Source: Deltaproteobacteria bacterium (GTDB lineage Bacteria > Myxococcota > Kuafuiibacteriia > Kuafuiibacteriales > Kuafuiibacteriaceae). From it: 64,000 bases of DNA. The notes under the pieces are model-generated. The model worked only from the letters and a program-made list of their open reading frames with translations, ran no database searches and was not told the DNA's origin. Below, in pieces: positions 37,043-46,340 of the stretch; positions within the stretch are counted from its first letter, which is position 1; every line of letters begins with the position of its first letter. The stretch is from NCBI GenBank assembly GCA_020632995.1, contig JACKEN010000005.1, positions 1-64,000 on the forward strand, written 5' to 3'. The position numbers were made by a program, and so were the translations under genes.

Positions 37043-39577
37043 ATGGAGATCCGTGCGCCACTATCGGGAGTCATCGTCCCCCTGGAGGTGATCCCGGATC
37101 CGGTCTTCGCCGGCAAGATGGTGGGCGACGGCGTCGCCCTCGACCCGACCTCGGACCGGGTCCTGGCCCCGATCGCGGGGCGGATCAGCCAGCTCCACGC
37201 CTCGCGGCACGCCCTTGCGGTGACCAGCGACGAGGGCGTCGAGGTGTTGATCCACGTGGGCCTGGACACCGTGTACCTGCAGGGCCGGGGCTTCGAGCCG
37301 CGGGTGGCGGTCGGCGATCGCGTCGCCGTCGGGCAGGAGCTCTTGCGCTTCGACCCGGAGGTGGTGGGCGCGGCGGCGCGGAGCCTGCTCACCGAGGTCG
37401 TGGTGACGAGCGGTGAGCGGGCGCGGATCACGTCGGTGGCCCGAGGCATGGCGGTCGCGGGCGAGACGACCCTCCTGACGCTCGAGCTCGTCGGCGCGGC
37501 GGCGCATCGCGCGGAGGGCGAGACGGTGGAGGGGGCGCCGATCTCCCTCCCCAACCCCGAGGGGCTCCACGCCCGTCCGGCCGCGGTGCTCGCCGGCGCG
37601 GCGCGCCGCTATGGGGCAGAGATCGAGCTCTTGCGTGGTCCGGATCGCGCCAACGCCAAGTCGGTGGTGGCGGTGATGGCGATGGGCACCCAGCGCGGTG
37701 ACCGGGTCCACCTGAGGGCGCGCGGACATGACGCGGCGGCGGCAGTGGCCGCCCTCTCCACCCTCCTCCGGGAGGGCTGTGGGGAGACGGCGGAGGCCGC
37801 GCCGGCGGCGCAGCAGGCGCGGCCGGAGCCGGCCGCGGTCGGAGCGGGCGAGATCGCAGGGCAACCTGCGGCCTCGGGCCTCGCGGTGGGGCGGGTGCAC
37901 CACCTGCGCCGCGTGGAGCCCGAGGTTCCGAAGGCGGGGGCGACGGTGGCGGAGGAGCAACGCCGCCTCGCCTCCGCCCTCGAGCAAGCCCGGTCCGAGC
38001 TGGTGGCCCTCAAGGAGGGTGCCCGGGAGACCGAGCGGCGAGACATCGTCGAGGCGCAGCTGGCCCTGCTCGATGACCCCGACCTCGCCGCGGTGACGCA
38101 GGCGGGGTTGTCATCGGGTGACAGCGCGGCCTGGGTTTGGCGGGCCGCGTACCTCGAGCAGGCGGCGCGCCTGGAGGCGCTGGCCAGCCCGCTGTTGCGG
38201 GAGCGGGCGGCGGACGTGCGGGACGTGGGGCGGCGGGTCCTGGGCCTGCTCGGCATCGCCGCCACCGCGCCCACCCGCATACCCGCCGAGTCGGTGCTGG
38301 TCGCGGAGGAGCTGAGCCCGACCGAGCTGCTGGCCCTGCCCGCCGGGCAGGCGGTCGCCCTGTGCACCCGCGGTGGGAGCGCCACCAGCCACGTGGCCAT
38401 CCTCGCCCGGAACCTGAGCATCCCCGCGGTGTGCGGGATCGAGGACGCGGCCTTCGCGCTCCCCGAGGGCACCCGCGTGGTGGTGGACGGGACGCGGGGC
38501 GTGCTCCGCGTGAACCCCGACGAGGCCGCGATGGCCCTCTATCGCGAGCGCATCGCGAGGGACGCGGCGGCGCGGGCGGCGGAGCGGGTGACGGCAAGGG
38601 CGCTTGCCCGCACCGAGGACGGCCACCGGGTGGAGGTGGCGGCGAACATCAGCGGCGTCGCTGACGCCAAGGAGGCGGTGGCGGCGGGCGCTGAGGCGGT
38701 GGGCTTGCTGCGGTCGGAGTTCCTGTTCATGGGGCGTGAGGCGGCGCCAGACGAGGACGAGCAGGCCGCGGTGTACGAGGCCGTGGCCGAGGTCCTGGGC
38801 GCAGGGCGTCGCTTCGTGGTCCGCACCCTGGACGTGGGCGGCGACAAGCCCATCGCCTACCTCCCGCTCCCCAAGGAGCCCAACCCCTTCCTCGGGGTGC
38901 GCGGCATCCGGGTGAGCCTGGAGCACCCCGAGCTGTTCCGGACCCAGCTGCGGGCGATGGCCCGGGCGGCCCGCTTCGGCAACTTGCACATCATGTTCCC
39001 GATGATCTCGGGCGTCGACGAGGTGCGGGCGGCGCGCAAGTTCGTGGACGAGGTGCTGGGCGACAGCCCCCACCCGGTGAAGGTCGGGGTGATGATCGAG
39101 GTGCCGTCGGCCGCGGTGATGGCGGAGGTCCTGGCCCGCGAGGTGGACTTCTTCTCCATCGGCACCAACGACCTCACCCAGTACACCCTGGCCATGGATC
39201 GCGGACACGCGCGCCTGGCCAAGAAGGCGGACGCGCTCCATCCGGCGGTGCTGCGGCTGATCGCGCGGACGGTGGAAGGGGCCCACGCCCACGGGCGCTG
39301 GGTCGGGGTCTGCGGCGGCATCGCCTCGGATCCGGTGGCGGCGCCGGTGCTGGTGGGGCTCGGGGTGGACGAGCTGTCGGTCAGCGTCCCCGCCATCCCC
39401 TCGGTGAAGGCGACGATCGGCCGCTGGCGCAAGCCAGACTGCGTGAACCTGGCCCGGGAGGCCCTCGGCCTCGGCACCGCGCAACAGGTGCGCGAGCTCC
39501 TCGAGCGGCGGCAGATGGCCCCGGTGGTGGAGGCGCGGGTCCCGGCGCCGGTGAGCAAGGCGCGGGTGGAGGGTTGA
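37043..39577 (+). CDS. PTS fusion protein EIIA(Glc-type)-HPr-Enzyme I
   Basis: An 844-residue multiphosphoryl-transfer protein behind a strong GGAGGGACGGGAG leader. EIIA domain ~1-150 with phospho-His71 (VLIHVGLDTVYL); HPr domain ~165-250 with His176 (NPEGLHARPAAV); Enzyme I ~280-835 with active His450 (GGSATSHVAILARNLSIPAV), PEP-binding segments (DVGGDKPIAYLP, FFSIGTNDLTQYT) and Cys757 (GVCGGIAS). It passes phosphate from PEP through EI and HPr to EIIA, and on to EIIB of the operon's permease and plausibly to the permease-kinase fusion, neither of which carries EIIA. Cytoplasmic. Confidence 0.95.
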   Translation: MEIRAPLSGVIVPLEVIPDPVFAGKMVGDGVALDPTSDRVLAPIAGRISQLHASRHALAVTSDEGVEVLIHVGLDTVYLQGRGFEPRVAVGDRVAVGQELLRFDPEVVGAAARSLLTEVVVTSGERARITSVARGMAVAGETTLLTLELVGAAAHRAEGETVEGAPISLPNPEGLHARPAAVLAGAARRYGAEIELLRGPDRANAKSVVAVMAMGTQRGDRVHLRARGHDAAAAVAALSTLLREGCGETAEAAPAAQQARPEPAAVGAGEIAGQPAASGLAVGRVHHLRRVEPEVPKAGATVAEEQRRLASALEQARSELVALKEGARETERRDIVEAQLALLDDPDLAAVTQAGLSSGDSAAWVWRAAYLEQAARLEALASPLLRERAADVRDVGRRVLGLLGIAATAPTRIPAESVLVAEELSPTELLALPAGQAVALCTRGGSATSHVAILARNLSIPAVCGIEDAAFALPEGTRVVVDGTRGVLRVNPDEAAMALYRERIARDAAARAAERVTARALARTEDGHRVEVAANISGVADAKEAVAAGAEAVGLLRSEFLFMGREAAPDEDEQAAVYEAVAEVLGAGRRFVVRTLDVGGDKPIAYLPLPKEPNPFLGVRGIRVSLEHPELFRTQLRAMARAARFGNLHIMFPMISGVDEVRAARKFVDEVLGDSPHPVKVGVMIEVPSAAVMAEVLAREVDFFSIGTNDLTQYTLAMDRGHARLAKKADALHPAVLRLIARTVEGAHAHGRWVGVCGGIASDPVAAPVLVGLGVDELSVSVPAIPSVKATIGRWRKPDCVNLAREALGLGTAQQVRELLERRQMAPVVEARVPAPVSKARVEG

Positions 39578-39580
39578 GTG

Positions 39581-41368
39581 ATGGGCGGCAGCACGTTCTC
39601 CTTCCTGCAGAAGATCGGTAAGGCCTTGATGCTGCCGGTGGCGGTGCTGCCGGTGGCGGGGCTCCTGCTCGGGATCGGCGCGGCCGGCTTCGAGTGGATG
39701 CCGCAGGTGGTCTCCGATCTGATGCGGAGCTCCGGCGACGTGGTCTTCGCCAACATGGCGGTGATCTTCGCGGTGGCGGTGGCCCTGGGCTTCACCAACA
39801 ACGACGGCGTCTCGGCGGTGGCCGCCACCATCGGCTACGTGGTGATGCTGGCCACCATGGGCGTCATGGCGGGCGTGTGGGGCCAGACCCCGGTGACGGT
39901 GATGGGCATCCCCACCATGCAGACCGGGGTGTTCGGGGGCGTGCTGGCCGGCGGGCTGGCCGCGGTGATGTTCAACCGCTTCTACCGGATCTCGCTGCCG
40001 CCCTACCTGGGCTTCTTCGCGGGCAAGCGCTTCGTTCCCATCATCACTGCGCTTACCGCCATCGTGCTCGGCCTGGTGCTCTCGGTGGTGTGGCCGCCGG
40101 TGCAGCGGGGCATCGACGTGTTCTCGCACTGGGCGGCGGTCGGCGACCCACGCACCGCGGCCACCGTGTACGGGTTCGTGGAGCGCCTCCTGGTGCCCTT
40201 CGGCCTGCACCACATCTGGAACGCCCCGTTCTTCTACGAAGTGGGCACCTTCACCGACGCCACCGGTAAGGTGGTGCACGGCGACATCCAGCGCTTCTTC
40301 GCCGGAGATCCCACCGCGGGGATCCTGGCCGGCGCGTTCCTCTTCAAGATGTGGGGCCTGCCCGCGGCGGCGTTCGCCATCTGGCGCAACGCCCGACCCG
40401 AGCGTCGCAAGGCGGTGGGCGGCATCATGCTCTCGGCCGCGCTGACCTCCTTCCTCACCGGCATTACCGAGCCGATCGAGTTCGCGTTCCTCTTCGTCGC
40501 GCCGGTGCTGTACCTCTTGCACGCGGTGCTCGTGGCGGGCGCGCAGTTCCTGATGGCCACGCTGGGGGCCCACATGGGCTTCACCTTCTCGCAGGGTGCC
40601 ATCGACTTCGTGCTCTTCAACGTCCTCAACCCGCACTCGCAGCGGTGGTGGCTGGTGCTCGTCCTCGGCCTGCCGGTGATGGCCCTCTACTATGGCACCT
40701 TCACCGTGGCGATCCGGTGGCTGAACCTGGCCACCCCCGGTCGCGAGGACGAGAACGGCGCCGCCACCGTCGCCACCGTGGCGGTGGGCAGCGCGCTGGA
40801 GCGGGCGGGCAAGGTGGTGGCGGCACTCGGCGGGCGCGTCAACATCACCGGCCTCGACGCGTGCATCACCCGGCTCCGGGTCGCGGTGGTCGATGCAGGA
40901 CTGGTTGACGAGGCGGCGCTGAAGGCCCTGGGGGCGAGCGGGGTGATGGTGGTCGGCACCGGGGTGCAAGCGGTGTTCGGGCCCCTCTCCGAGAACCTCA
41001 AGGGCGAGATCGAGGACTACCTGGCCGCCACCCCGACGGAGGGCGCCGCGCCCGCTTTGACCTCGACCGGCGCCGCGCCCCCGTCGGTGGTGGCGCCGGC
41101 CGCGCCAGAGGCAGATCCCGCGGTCCTGCAGGCCGCCCGGCGGTTGCTGGCCGCCCTGGGCGGGGTGAAGAACCTCCGTGGCCTGGGGCCGCTGGCCCTG
41201 ACCCGGGTGCGGGCGGAGCTGGTCGACGCCTCCGCCTTCGACGAGGCCGAGGCCCGGGCGGCCGGGGTGCAGGCGGTCATGCGCGCGGCGCCAGGCGTCC
41301 TGCACCTGATCCTGGGGCCCGAGGCGCCGCGCATGGCGGCGGCGCTCCAGCAGGTCGCCCCGGGCTAG
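39581..41368 (+). CDS. PTS permease EIIC-EIIB with an extra degenerate EIIB-like domain
   Basis: A 595-residue protein; ATG 39581 (GTG 39578 directly before is an alternative), GGAGGG upstream, 3 bases after the EI gene. EIIC (~1-390, GLHHIWNAPFF, GITEPIEF with Glu297), EIIB (~405-490) with Cys428 (GLDACITRLRV), a Pro/Ala linker, then a second EIIB-like domain (~516-595; LGGVKNLRGLGPLALTRVRAELVD) where no cysteine occupies the phospho-acceptor position. The transporter half closely resembles the permease-kinase fusion upstream. Last gene of the operon; converges on lipoprotein genes. Confidence 0.93.
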   Translation: MGGSTFSFLQKIGKALMLPVAVLPVAGLLLGIGAAGFEWMPQVVSDLMRSSGDVVFANMAVIFAVAVALGFTNNDGVSAVAATIGYVVMLATMGVMAGVWGQTPVTVMGIPTMQTGVFGGVLAGGLAAVMFNRFYRISLPPYLGFFAGKRFVPIITALTAIVLGLVLSVVWPPVQRGIDVFSHWAAVGDPRTAATVYGFVERLLVPFGLHHIWNAPFFYEVGTFTDATGKVVHGDIQRFFAGDPTAGILAGAFLFKMWGLPAAAFAIWRNARPERRKAVGGIMLSAALTSFLTGITEPIEFAFLFVAPVLYLLHAVLVAGAQFLMATLGAHMGFTFSQGAIDFVLFNVLNPHSQRWWLVLVLGLPVMALYYGTFTVAIRWLNLATPGREDENGAATVATVAVGSALERAGKVVAALGGRVNITGLDACITRLRVAVVDAGLVDEAALKALGASGVMVVGTGVQAVFGPLSENLKGEIEDYLAATPTEGAAPALTSTGAAPPSVVAPAAPEADPAVLQAARRLLAALGGVKNLRGLGPLALTRVRAELVDASAFDEAEARAAGVQAVMRAAPGVLHLILGPEAPRMAAALQQVAPG

Positions 41369-41371
41369 GAG

Positions 41372-42505
41372 CTAGGGGCAGGTCGCCGCGACGTTGAGGG
41401 TCTCCACCGCGCTGACGCTGGCCACGCAGGCCTCCTCCAGCTGCACGTCGGCGGCCACGATGTAGAGGCCGGGCCGCCCGGGGACGAAGTCCACCGCGTT
41501 CCCCTCGGCGTGGAGCTGCAGGCCGTTGTCGTCCGGCTGGGCGAAGAGGAAGCGCCACTCGACGCCGGCCATCGGCAGGCTGGCCTGCGCCTCGAGGGTG
41601 ACCCGGCGGCCCACGCAGGGCGGCTCGGGGGCGTCGATCCAGGCCTCGGCCACCGGGCAGTCCCGGCCGTCGCGGGCCCGCACCAGCCAGACCCGCTCGG
41701 AGAGCTCGGCGCCGCTCAGCTGCAGGTGCAGCTCGGCGGTGGACTCGGTGATCGGGTCGCGGTTCTGGTAGGTGAGCTCGAGCACCGTCGGACCGGGGCA
41801 CTCGCTGCTGCCCTGCGCGCACACCGGGGTGTCCAGGTTGCAGGGCCAGGAGTCGCAGCCCTCGAGGCGCACGTCGCGGGAGGCGCCGTGCACGGTCACG
41901 CCGTCCGGCCCGGTGAGGTGGGCCCGGGTGATGGTCACCGGCTCGCAACCGAGGTTGACGAGGCTCAGGGCCACGGTGGCGCCCTCGACGAGGTCGAGCA
42001 CCGCGGGGGGTGCGGCCTCGAGGAGGCCCGGAGGGCGCGCGGCGGTGGCGAACAGGGCGAGGGTCGCGGCCCCCGCGGGGTCCGACGTGTCGAGCCGCAA
42101 CAGGGCGCTGTCCGCGCCCACCGGGCAGCTGCACGCGTCGGTCGGGGGCGCTGAGCCGCAGGGGTGGTGCTCCACGTCGAGCGTCAGGCGCTCGCCCGGG
42201 GGGACCGTGACGGGGAGGGGGACCGGGCTGCTCCAGCCCCAGCGCTCGGGGTGCGCGCCGACGAAGGAGAGCCCGTGCACCTCCAGGGGGCCGGCGCCTA
42301 CGCTGCTGATCACCAGGGCCCGCCGGGCCGCGCCGTGGCTTGGGACCTCCCCGAAGTCGAGCTGGCCGAGGGGCGACACAGCGAGCGCGGGCGTGCCCCC
42401 GGCCTGGCCTGAGGGCGCCGAGCCCGGGTCCGCCGCCGGTTGGCAGGCGAGCGGCAAGAGCGCAAGCAGGCTTGCCAGGCGCCACCTTGGCACGAGCGGC
42501 CTCAC
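41372..42505 (-). CDS. Lipoprotein with ASH/choice-of-anchor-like domains
   Basis: A 377-residue protein; GTG 42505 overlaps the upstream stop (GTGA), preferred over GTG 42511. Lipobox LLPLAC. Beta-rich mature part with immunoglobulin-like 'LAVSPLGQLDFGEVP...ALVISSVGAGPLEV' and 'LSLVNLGCEPVTITRAHLTG' segments typical of ASH/DUF1573-like repeats, plus many Cys (CGSAPPTDACSCP, CDSWPCNLDTPVC) probably in disulfides. The C-terminal half resembles PKD-like Ig folds (VDFVPGRPGLYIVAADV). Such surface lipoproteins are common in myxobacteria; function unknown. Confidence 0.78.
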   Translation of the reverse strand: MRPLVPRWRLASLLALLPLACQPAADPGSAPSGQAGGTPALAVSPLGQLDFGEVPSHGAARRALVISSVGAGPLEVHGLSFVGAHPERWGWSSPVPLPVTVPPGERLTLDVEHHPCGSAPPTDACSCPVGADSALLRLDTSDPAGAATLALFATAARPPGLLEAAPPAVLDLVEGATVALSLVNLGCEPVTITRAHLTGPDGVTVHGASRDVRLEGCDSWPCNLDTPVCAQGSSECPGPTVLELTYQNRDPITESTAELHLQLSGAELSERVWLVRARDGRDCPVAEAWIDAPEPPCVGRRVTLEAQASLPMAGVEWRFLFAQPDDNGLQLHAEGNAVDFVPGRPGLYIVAADVQLEEACVASVSAVETLNVAATCP

Positions 42506-44829
42506 GGGCACCGCTCTTCGTAGGTCAGGGTGACCACCGTGCCGGGCGGCGGCGCGTGCGACGGCGTGAACCGCACCGAGTTGTCGCCGAAGGCCCAGGA
42601 CCAGACGAGCGCCCCGGTCTCATCCAGCGGGGCCACCGGCGCGCCGTCCAGCATCACCACAAGTGTGGCCTCGTCCGGGGACTTGCTGAGGGGGAAGCGC
42701 GTGCGGGCGGTGATGGGGTCGGTTGGACCACTCTGCGCGAACCAGGTCGAGGCGCAGATGCTCTCGAGCGTACCTGAGGTTCGCCAGACAGCCGAGCCCC
42801 AGCGCGTTGCAGCTGGCGCGCTGAACCCATCTTCGGCCTCGCACCCGTCGAAGGGGTCGCCGGCGAGGGCGGAGACCGCCATCCGGTCGTGGTAGGGCGG
42901 GCCCTTGAGCCGGTCCAGAGCGAAGAGGTAGTCGTCCACATCGCCGGGTGAGGCGTCATCCTCGGCGGTGATGGCGAGGATGGAGAGGAACGCGTCGGGC
43001 CGGAGGAAGCGCGCGCCGTCGACGGTGCTGGTGAGGACCTCGAGCACCGCGGCCAGCCCCTGGCCGAGCCGAGGCGCGGGGCGCGCACCCACGAGGTCGA
43101 AGGTGCGCTGCATGTCGGCCACGAGCTGCGGCAGGTCGCCGCCGAGCAGCACGCTGTCGCCGTCGGGGGGCAGGAGCCGGGTTGTCCGGGCGGGGTCCTC
43201 GATGCTGGCCGTCATGAACGCCAGGTGGAGGTCGTTGTCGACGACGCGCGCGGCCAGATCCGCCATCGCGTCTCGCAGGGCGTCTTGCCGAAGGGCCAGC
43301 CCGGGGCCGTCGTCCAATACCACCAGCAGGTCGACCTTGTTCAGCGACGGCATGAGGTGCTCGTCCACCACCACCGGCCGGGCCACGGCTTCACCGTCCA
43401 GGGCCACCGCGACCTCACCCGCGCCCTCGAGCTCGAGCCACAGCGTGGCCTCGAGGCGCCCGACCGACCCCGGGGTGACGAGGAGGGGGATGCCCAAGAG
43501 GCCCCCCGCGGGCACCAGCATCGGCAGCGGGCCAGGTACCCTGAGCGCGGCGCCGCCCGGCCCCTCGAAGCGGGCGCCCAGGATGAGCCCCGGCGCGTCG
43601 CCCCGGTTCGCGACGATCGGCATCCGGGTAGGCTGGCCGCACGGCGCGAGCCGACCCAGGTCCACGGTGTCCGTCAGGAGGTAGAGGTCCGCCTCCACCC
43701 CCTCGCCCACCAGGGCGATGCGCGCCCGCTCCGGCGTCAGCCCCGCCGCGCGCAGGATGGCTTGCCCATCGTGCGGGCCCAGGCTCGGGGGGCTGAAGGT
43801 GATGGGGAGCTCCAGGGTGGCGCCGGCGGGCAGCCACCGGGGCAGCGCCGGGGGGGCCTGGTAGGCGGGGGCGGGGCCGGCCGAGGCGCCGGCCACCAGG
43901 CAGGGCTCAGCGCCGTCGTTCCGCAGGTTGACTTGCCTGGTTCGGCTGCCGCCCACCGGGGCGAGGCCGAAGACCAGGGCCTCCGGCGTCACCGCGACCT
44001 GGCAGCTCGGGGCCTCGAGCGCGTAGCCCAACACCGGGGCGCGGCCCCCGCCGGGGAGATCGAGCCCCGCGCGGAGGGGCCCGACGGTGGTCGGGCGCCA
44101 GCGCACCAGATGGACGCCGTCGGCGCCGGGCACCACCTCCAGCCCGGGATCGGCGGAGGAGGGAACGCCGGGGCAGGTGATGAGGCCCTCCGCGACCTCT
44201 CCGACCACCGCGGCGGGGAGGCTCAGCACGGCGGGCGTGCAGCCGGAGGCCTCCTGCTGCAACCGGACCTGCACCTCGCAGTCGGGGTGCGGGCAGGCGC
44301 GGAGGGTGAGGCGCTCGGCCGGGGCGGGCCCCTCGCCGCGCGAGAGCTGCACCGGTAGTCCGCCGTCGGCCTCTGGCGCGTCGAGCGCGATGCAGTCGGG
44401 CGCGCACGAGGCCCACGGCGCGTCGAGGGTGATGGCGACGGGGGTCTCGGGCCACACCCACAGCGGCGCGCCGACCAGGTCCGGCAACGGGTCCGGCCAC
44501 ACCGTGAGGCGCGGCGCGCGGGCCTGCCCGGTGACGGGGAGGGTGAACAGGAGCGCGCCATCGGCGTCGAGGAGCCGCACCTCGGCCGCGAGAGGTCCGG
44601 GCACCCGCGGGCGCCACACCAGGGTGACGCCGTCGGCGGTGGCGCGCGCGGAGATCTCCGCGGGGGCGTCCGCGTGATCCCACGCGTTGGCGAGCGGCAC
44701 CGCGCGCTCGAGCGCGTCCCCCACCACGGCCTCGCCCAGCGGCAGCTCGATGAGGGTGGGGGCGCCCTCGGATCCAGGGCCGCACGCCGCCACCACGGCG
44801 AGCGTCAGCGTGAGGTGGGCGCGCGCCAC
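42502..44829 (-). CDS. Lipoprotein with Ig-like repeats and a VWA-like domain
   Basis: A 775-residue protein, GTG start, lipobox VVAAC. The first ~450 residues are ASH/Ig-like repeats (VFGLAPVGGSRTRQVNLRNDGAEPC; VDLGRLAPCGQPTRMPIVANRGDAPG). Then a Rossmann-like VWA segment, KVDLLVVLDDGPGLALRQDAL, with the DxGxx variant of the usual DxSxS metal site, and SILAITAEDDASPGDVDDYLFAL. Similar proteins in myxobacteria occur as surface lipoproteins. Translationally coupled to the following smaller lipoprotein. Precise role unknown. Confidence 0.8.
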   Translation of the reverse strand: MARAHLTLTLAVVAACGPGSEGAPTLIELPLGEAVVGDALERAVPLANAWDHADAPAEISARATADGVTLVWRPRVPGPLAAEVRLLDADGALLFTLPVTGQARAPRLTVWPDPLPDLVGAPLWVWPETPVAITLDAPWASCAPDCIALDAPEADGGLPVQLSRGEGPAPAERLTLRACPHPDCEVQVRLQQEASGCTPAVLSLPAAVVGEVAEGLITCPGVPSSADPGLEVVPGADGVHLVRWRPTTVGPLRAGLDLPGGGRAPVLGYALEAPSCQVAVTPEALVFGLAPVGGSRTRQVNLRNDGAEPCLVAGASAGPAPAYQAPPALPRWLPAGATLELPITFSPPSLGPHDGQAILRAAGLTPERARIALVGEGVEADLYLLTDTVDLGRLAPCGQPTRMPIVANRGDAPGLILGARFEGPGGAALRVPGPLPMLVPAGGLLGIPLLVTPGSVGRLEATLWLELEGAGEVAVALDGEAVARPVVVDEHLMPSLNKVDLLVVLDDGPGLALRQDALRDAMADLAARVVDNDLHLAFMTASIEDPARTTRLLPPDGDSVLLGGDLPQLVADMQRTFDLVGARPAPRLGQGLAAVLEVLTSTVDGARFLRPDAFLSILAITAEDDASPGDVDDYLFALDRLKGPPYHDRMAVSALAGDPFDGCEAEDGFSAPAATRWGSAVWRTSGTLESICASTWFAQSGPTDPITARTRFPLSKSPDEATLVVMLDGAPVAPLDETGALVWSWAFGDNSVRFTPSHAPPPGTVVTLTYEERCP

Positions 44830-44875
44830 GCGTCGATAGTGCCCGCGGGGGTGCCCATCCGTCGATGGTCGTCAC

Positions 44876-44891
44876 CTGTCCCCAGGGACAG
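44876..44891. promoter_or_regulatory. Inverted repeat in divergent gap
   Basis: CTGTCCCCAGGGACAG is a perfect 7-2-7 inverted repeat in the 101-base gap between the divergent VWA-like lipoprotein and beta-barrel genes, a plausible operator. No regulator is linked to it. Confidence 0.35.
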
Positions 44892-44930
44892 TTGTTGCAG
44901 GTGGGGTGACGGCGTACGTTCCGAGCCGCG

Positions 44931-45767
44931 ATGCCCGCGCCCCTGCTCTCTGCTCTCGCGGTGGCGGTGGCCACCTCAACCGCGGCGGGCACCTCGCCGG
45001 TGGACGAGCGGCCGGGCGGGCCCCGCCTGGCCCCGATCAAGCCCGCCGCGCCGCCGAGCGCGTCGACCCCGGTGAAGGCCGCGCCGCGGGCGCCGTGGGC
45101 CGACGCGGGGGCCCTCCGGATCACGCCCCAGGTGGGCTTCATGGTCGGGCGCCTGCGCGAGGTGACCCCGAGCGTGGGGGGCGAGGTGACCTACGATCTC
45201 GGGGCCGCGTTCCGGGTCGGCCTCTTCGGCACCTACCTGTTCCCCGCCCGGCCCTCGGACGAGCTCGTCTCGAAGTTCAAGACTCGCGACCAGGACGAGG
45301 TCGCGTTGGACACCGAGCTGCTGTGGGCGGCGGGGGTGGTGGCCCGCTGGCGGCCGATCCAGGCGGTGGTGGCGTGGGACCGGGCGGCGGTGGCGCACCT
45401 GGGCCTCGACATCGGCGTGGGCTTCGGGCTCGGCGACACCCGAGTGCCCTGTGACAACCAGACCGAGCTCGATCCGAACCGCGGCTTCCCCACCGACTCC
45501 ATGGGACAGACGGTCTGCAACCCGGACCAGGCGGCCACACAGGACGGCGTGATCGACCAGGTCTTCTACGAGCCCAACACCCGGCGGCCGGTCGGCGCCC
45601 TGGAGGCGGTGCTGACCGCCACTCTGTCCTCGCGCGTGGGCCTGCAGGTGGCGGTGCGCGACGTGGTGTTCGTGTCGCGGGTCTATCGGCCCGGGAGCAC
45701 CGACGCGCTCAGCGACGAGGTGCTGCACCGGGCCTCCCTCGTGCTCGGGGTCAGCCTGATCCTCTAG
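44931..45767 (+). CDS. Outer-membrane beta-barrel protein
   Basis: A 278-residue protein with a signal-like N-terminus (LLSALAVAVATSTAAG), a Pro/Ala linker, then barrel strands (ALRITPQVGFMVGRLREV, GEVTYDLGAAFRVGLFGTYLF, HLGLDIGVGFGLGDTRV) and a terminal strand RASLVLGVSLIL. Two Cys flank a loop (PCDNQTELD...TVCNPDQ). It resembles the outer-membrane beta-barrel proteins frequent in myxobacterial genomes. It begins a run of three envelope genes. Confidence 0.8.
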   Translation: MPAPLLSALAVAVATSTAAGTSPVDERPGGPRLAPIKPAAPPSASTPVKAAPRAPWADAGALRITPQVGFMVGRLREVTPSVGGEVTYDLGAAFRVGLFGTYLFPARPSDELVSKFKTRDQDEVALDTELLWAAGVVARWRPIQAVVAWDRAAVAHLGLDIGVGFGLGDTRVPCDNQTELDPNRGFPTDSMGQTVCNPDQAATQDGVIDQVFYEPNTRRPVGALEAVLTATLSSRVGLQVAVRDVVFVSRVYRPGSTDALSDEVLHRASLVLGVSLIL

Positions 45768-45797
45768 GCCCAGCGCCCTCGTGTACACTCCCGCCCC

Positions 45798-46340
45798 ATG
45801 CGACGCCTCCTCTGGGGTGCGGCGGTGCTCGGCCTGGTCGTCGTCGCCGCCTGGGCCCTGAGCCGCCCAGCCGAAGCCCCGAGCCCCACCGCCGTGGCCG
45901 ACCCGCGGCCGCCGGTCGCTGCCCCGTCACCGCCTCCGGCTCGCGCGCCCGCCCCCGTGGTGCGCCCACCGGCCGCCGCCCCGGTGCCGCCGACCGAGAG
46001 CGCCTCGGTCGCCGCCCACCGGGCCCTGGTGCGGTCCTCGCTCGAGTCCGCGCTCCGGGACGGGCTGGGGCGGGATCCGAGCCCGGGCGAGCTGGACGCG
46101 ATGACCGACGCGGCGCTGAGGATGCGCGCCGCGCAAGATAGGTTGCGCCGGCTCCGCGGCGATCCGTCCGAGGGCGGAGAGCGGAAGCGCCTGGTGGACG
46201 AGGTCGCGCAGGCGGGGGCGGACTTCCAGACCCAGGCCGGGGTGCCGCTGTCCGAGCTCACCGAGCAGGTGGGGGGCGGGCTGACCACCGAGGGCGCGAC
46301 GGACGAGGTGGTCATCGCGCCCCTGGAGCCGGCGCCATGA
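45798..46340 (+). CDS. Membrane-anchored protein of unknown function
   Basis: A 180-residue protein: an N-terminal anchor (RRLLWGAAVLGLVVVAAWALS), a ~45-residue Pro/Ala linker, then a helical domain (~68-150; HRALVRSSLESALRDGLGRDPSPGELDAMTDAALRM). Its stop overlaps the next start (ATGA), so it is coupled to the SurA/thioredoxin-like lipoprotein and probably functions with it in the periplasm. No family recognised. Confidence 0.75.
   Translation: MRRLLWGAAVLGLVVVAAWALSRPAEAPSPTAVADPRPPVAAPSPPPARAPAPVVRPPAAAPVPPTESASVAAHRALVRSSLESALRDGLGRDPSPGELDAMTDAALRMRAAQDRLRRLRGDPSEGGERKRLVDEVAQAGADFQTQAGVPLSELTEQVGGGLTTEGATDEVVIAPLEPAP

Noticed and set aside
38111..41305. A 1064-codon minus-strand frame over the PTS genes
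   Set aside because: His/Arg-rich antisense reading of well-supported EI and EIICB genes.
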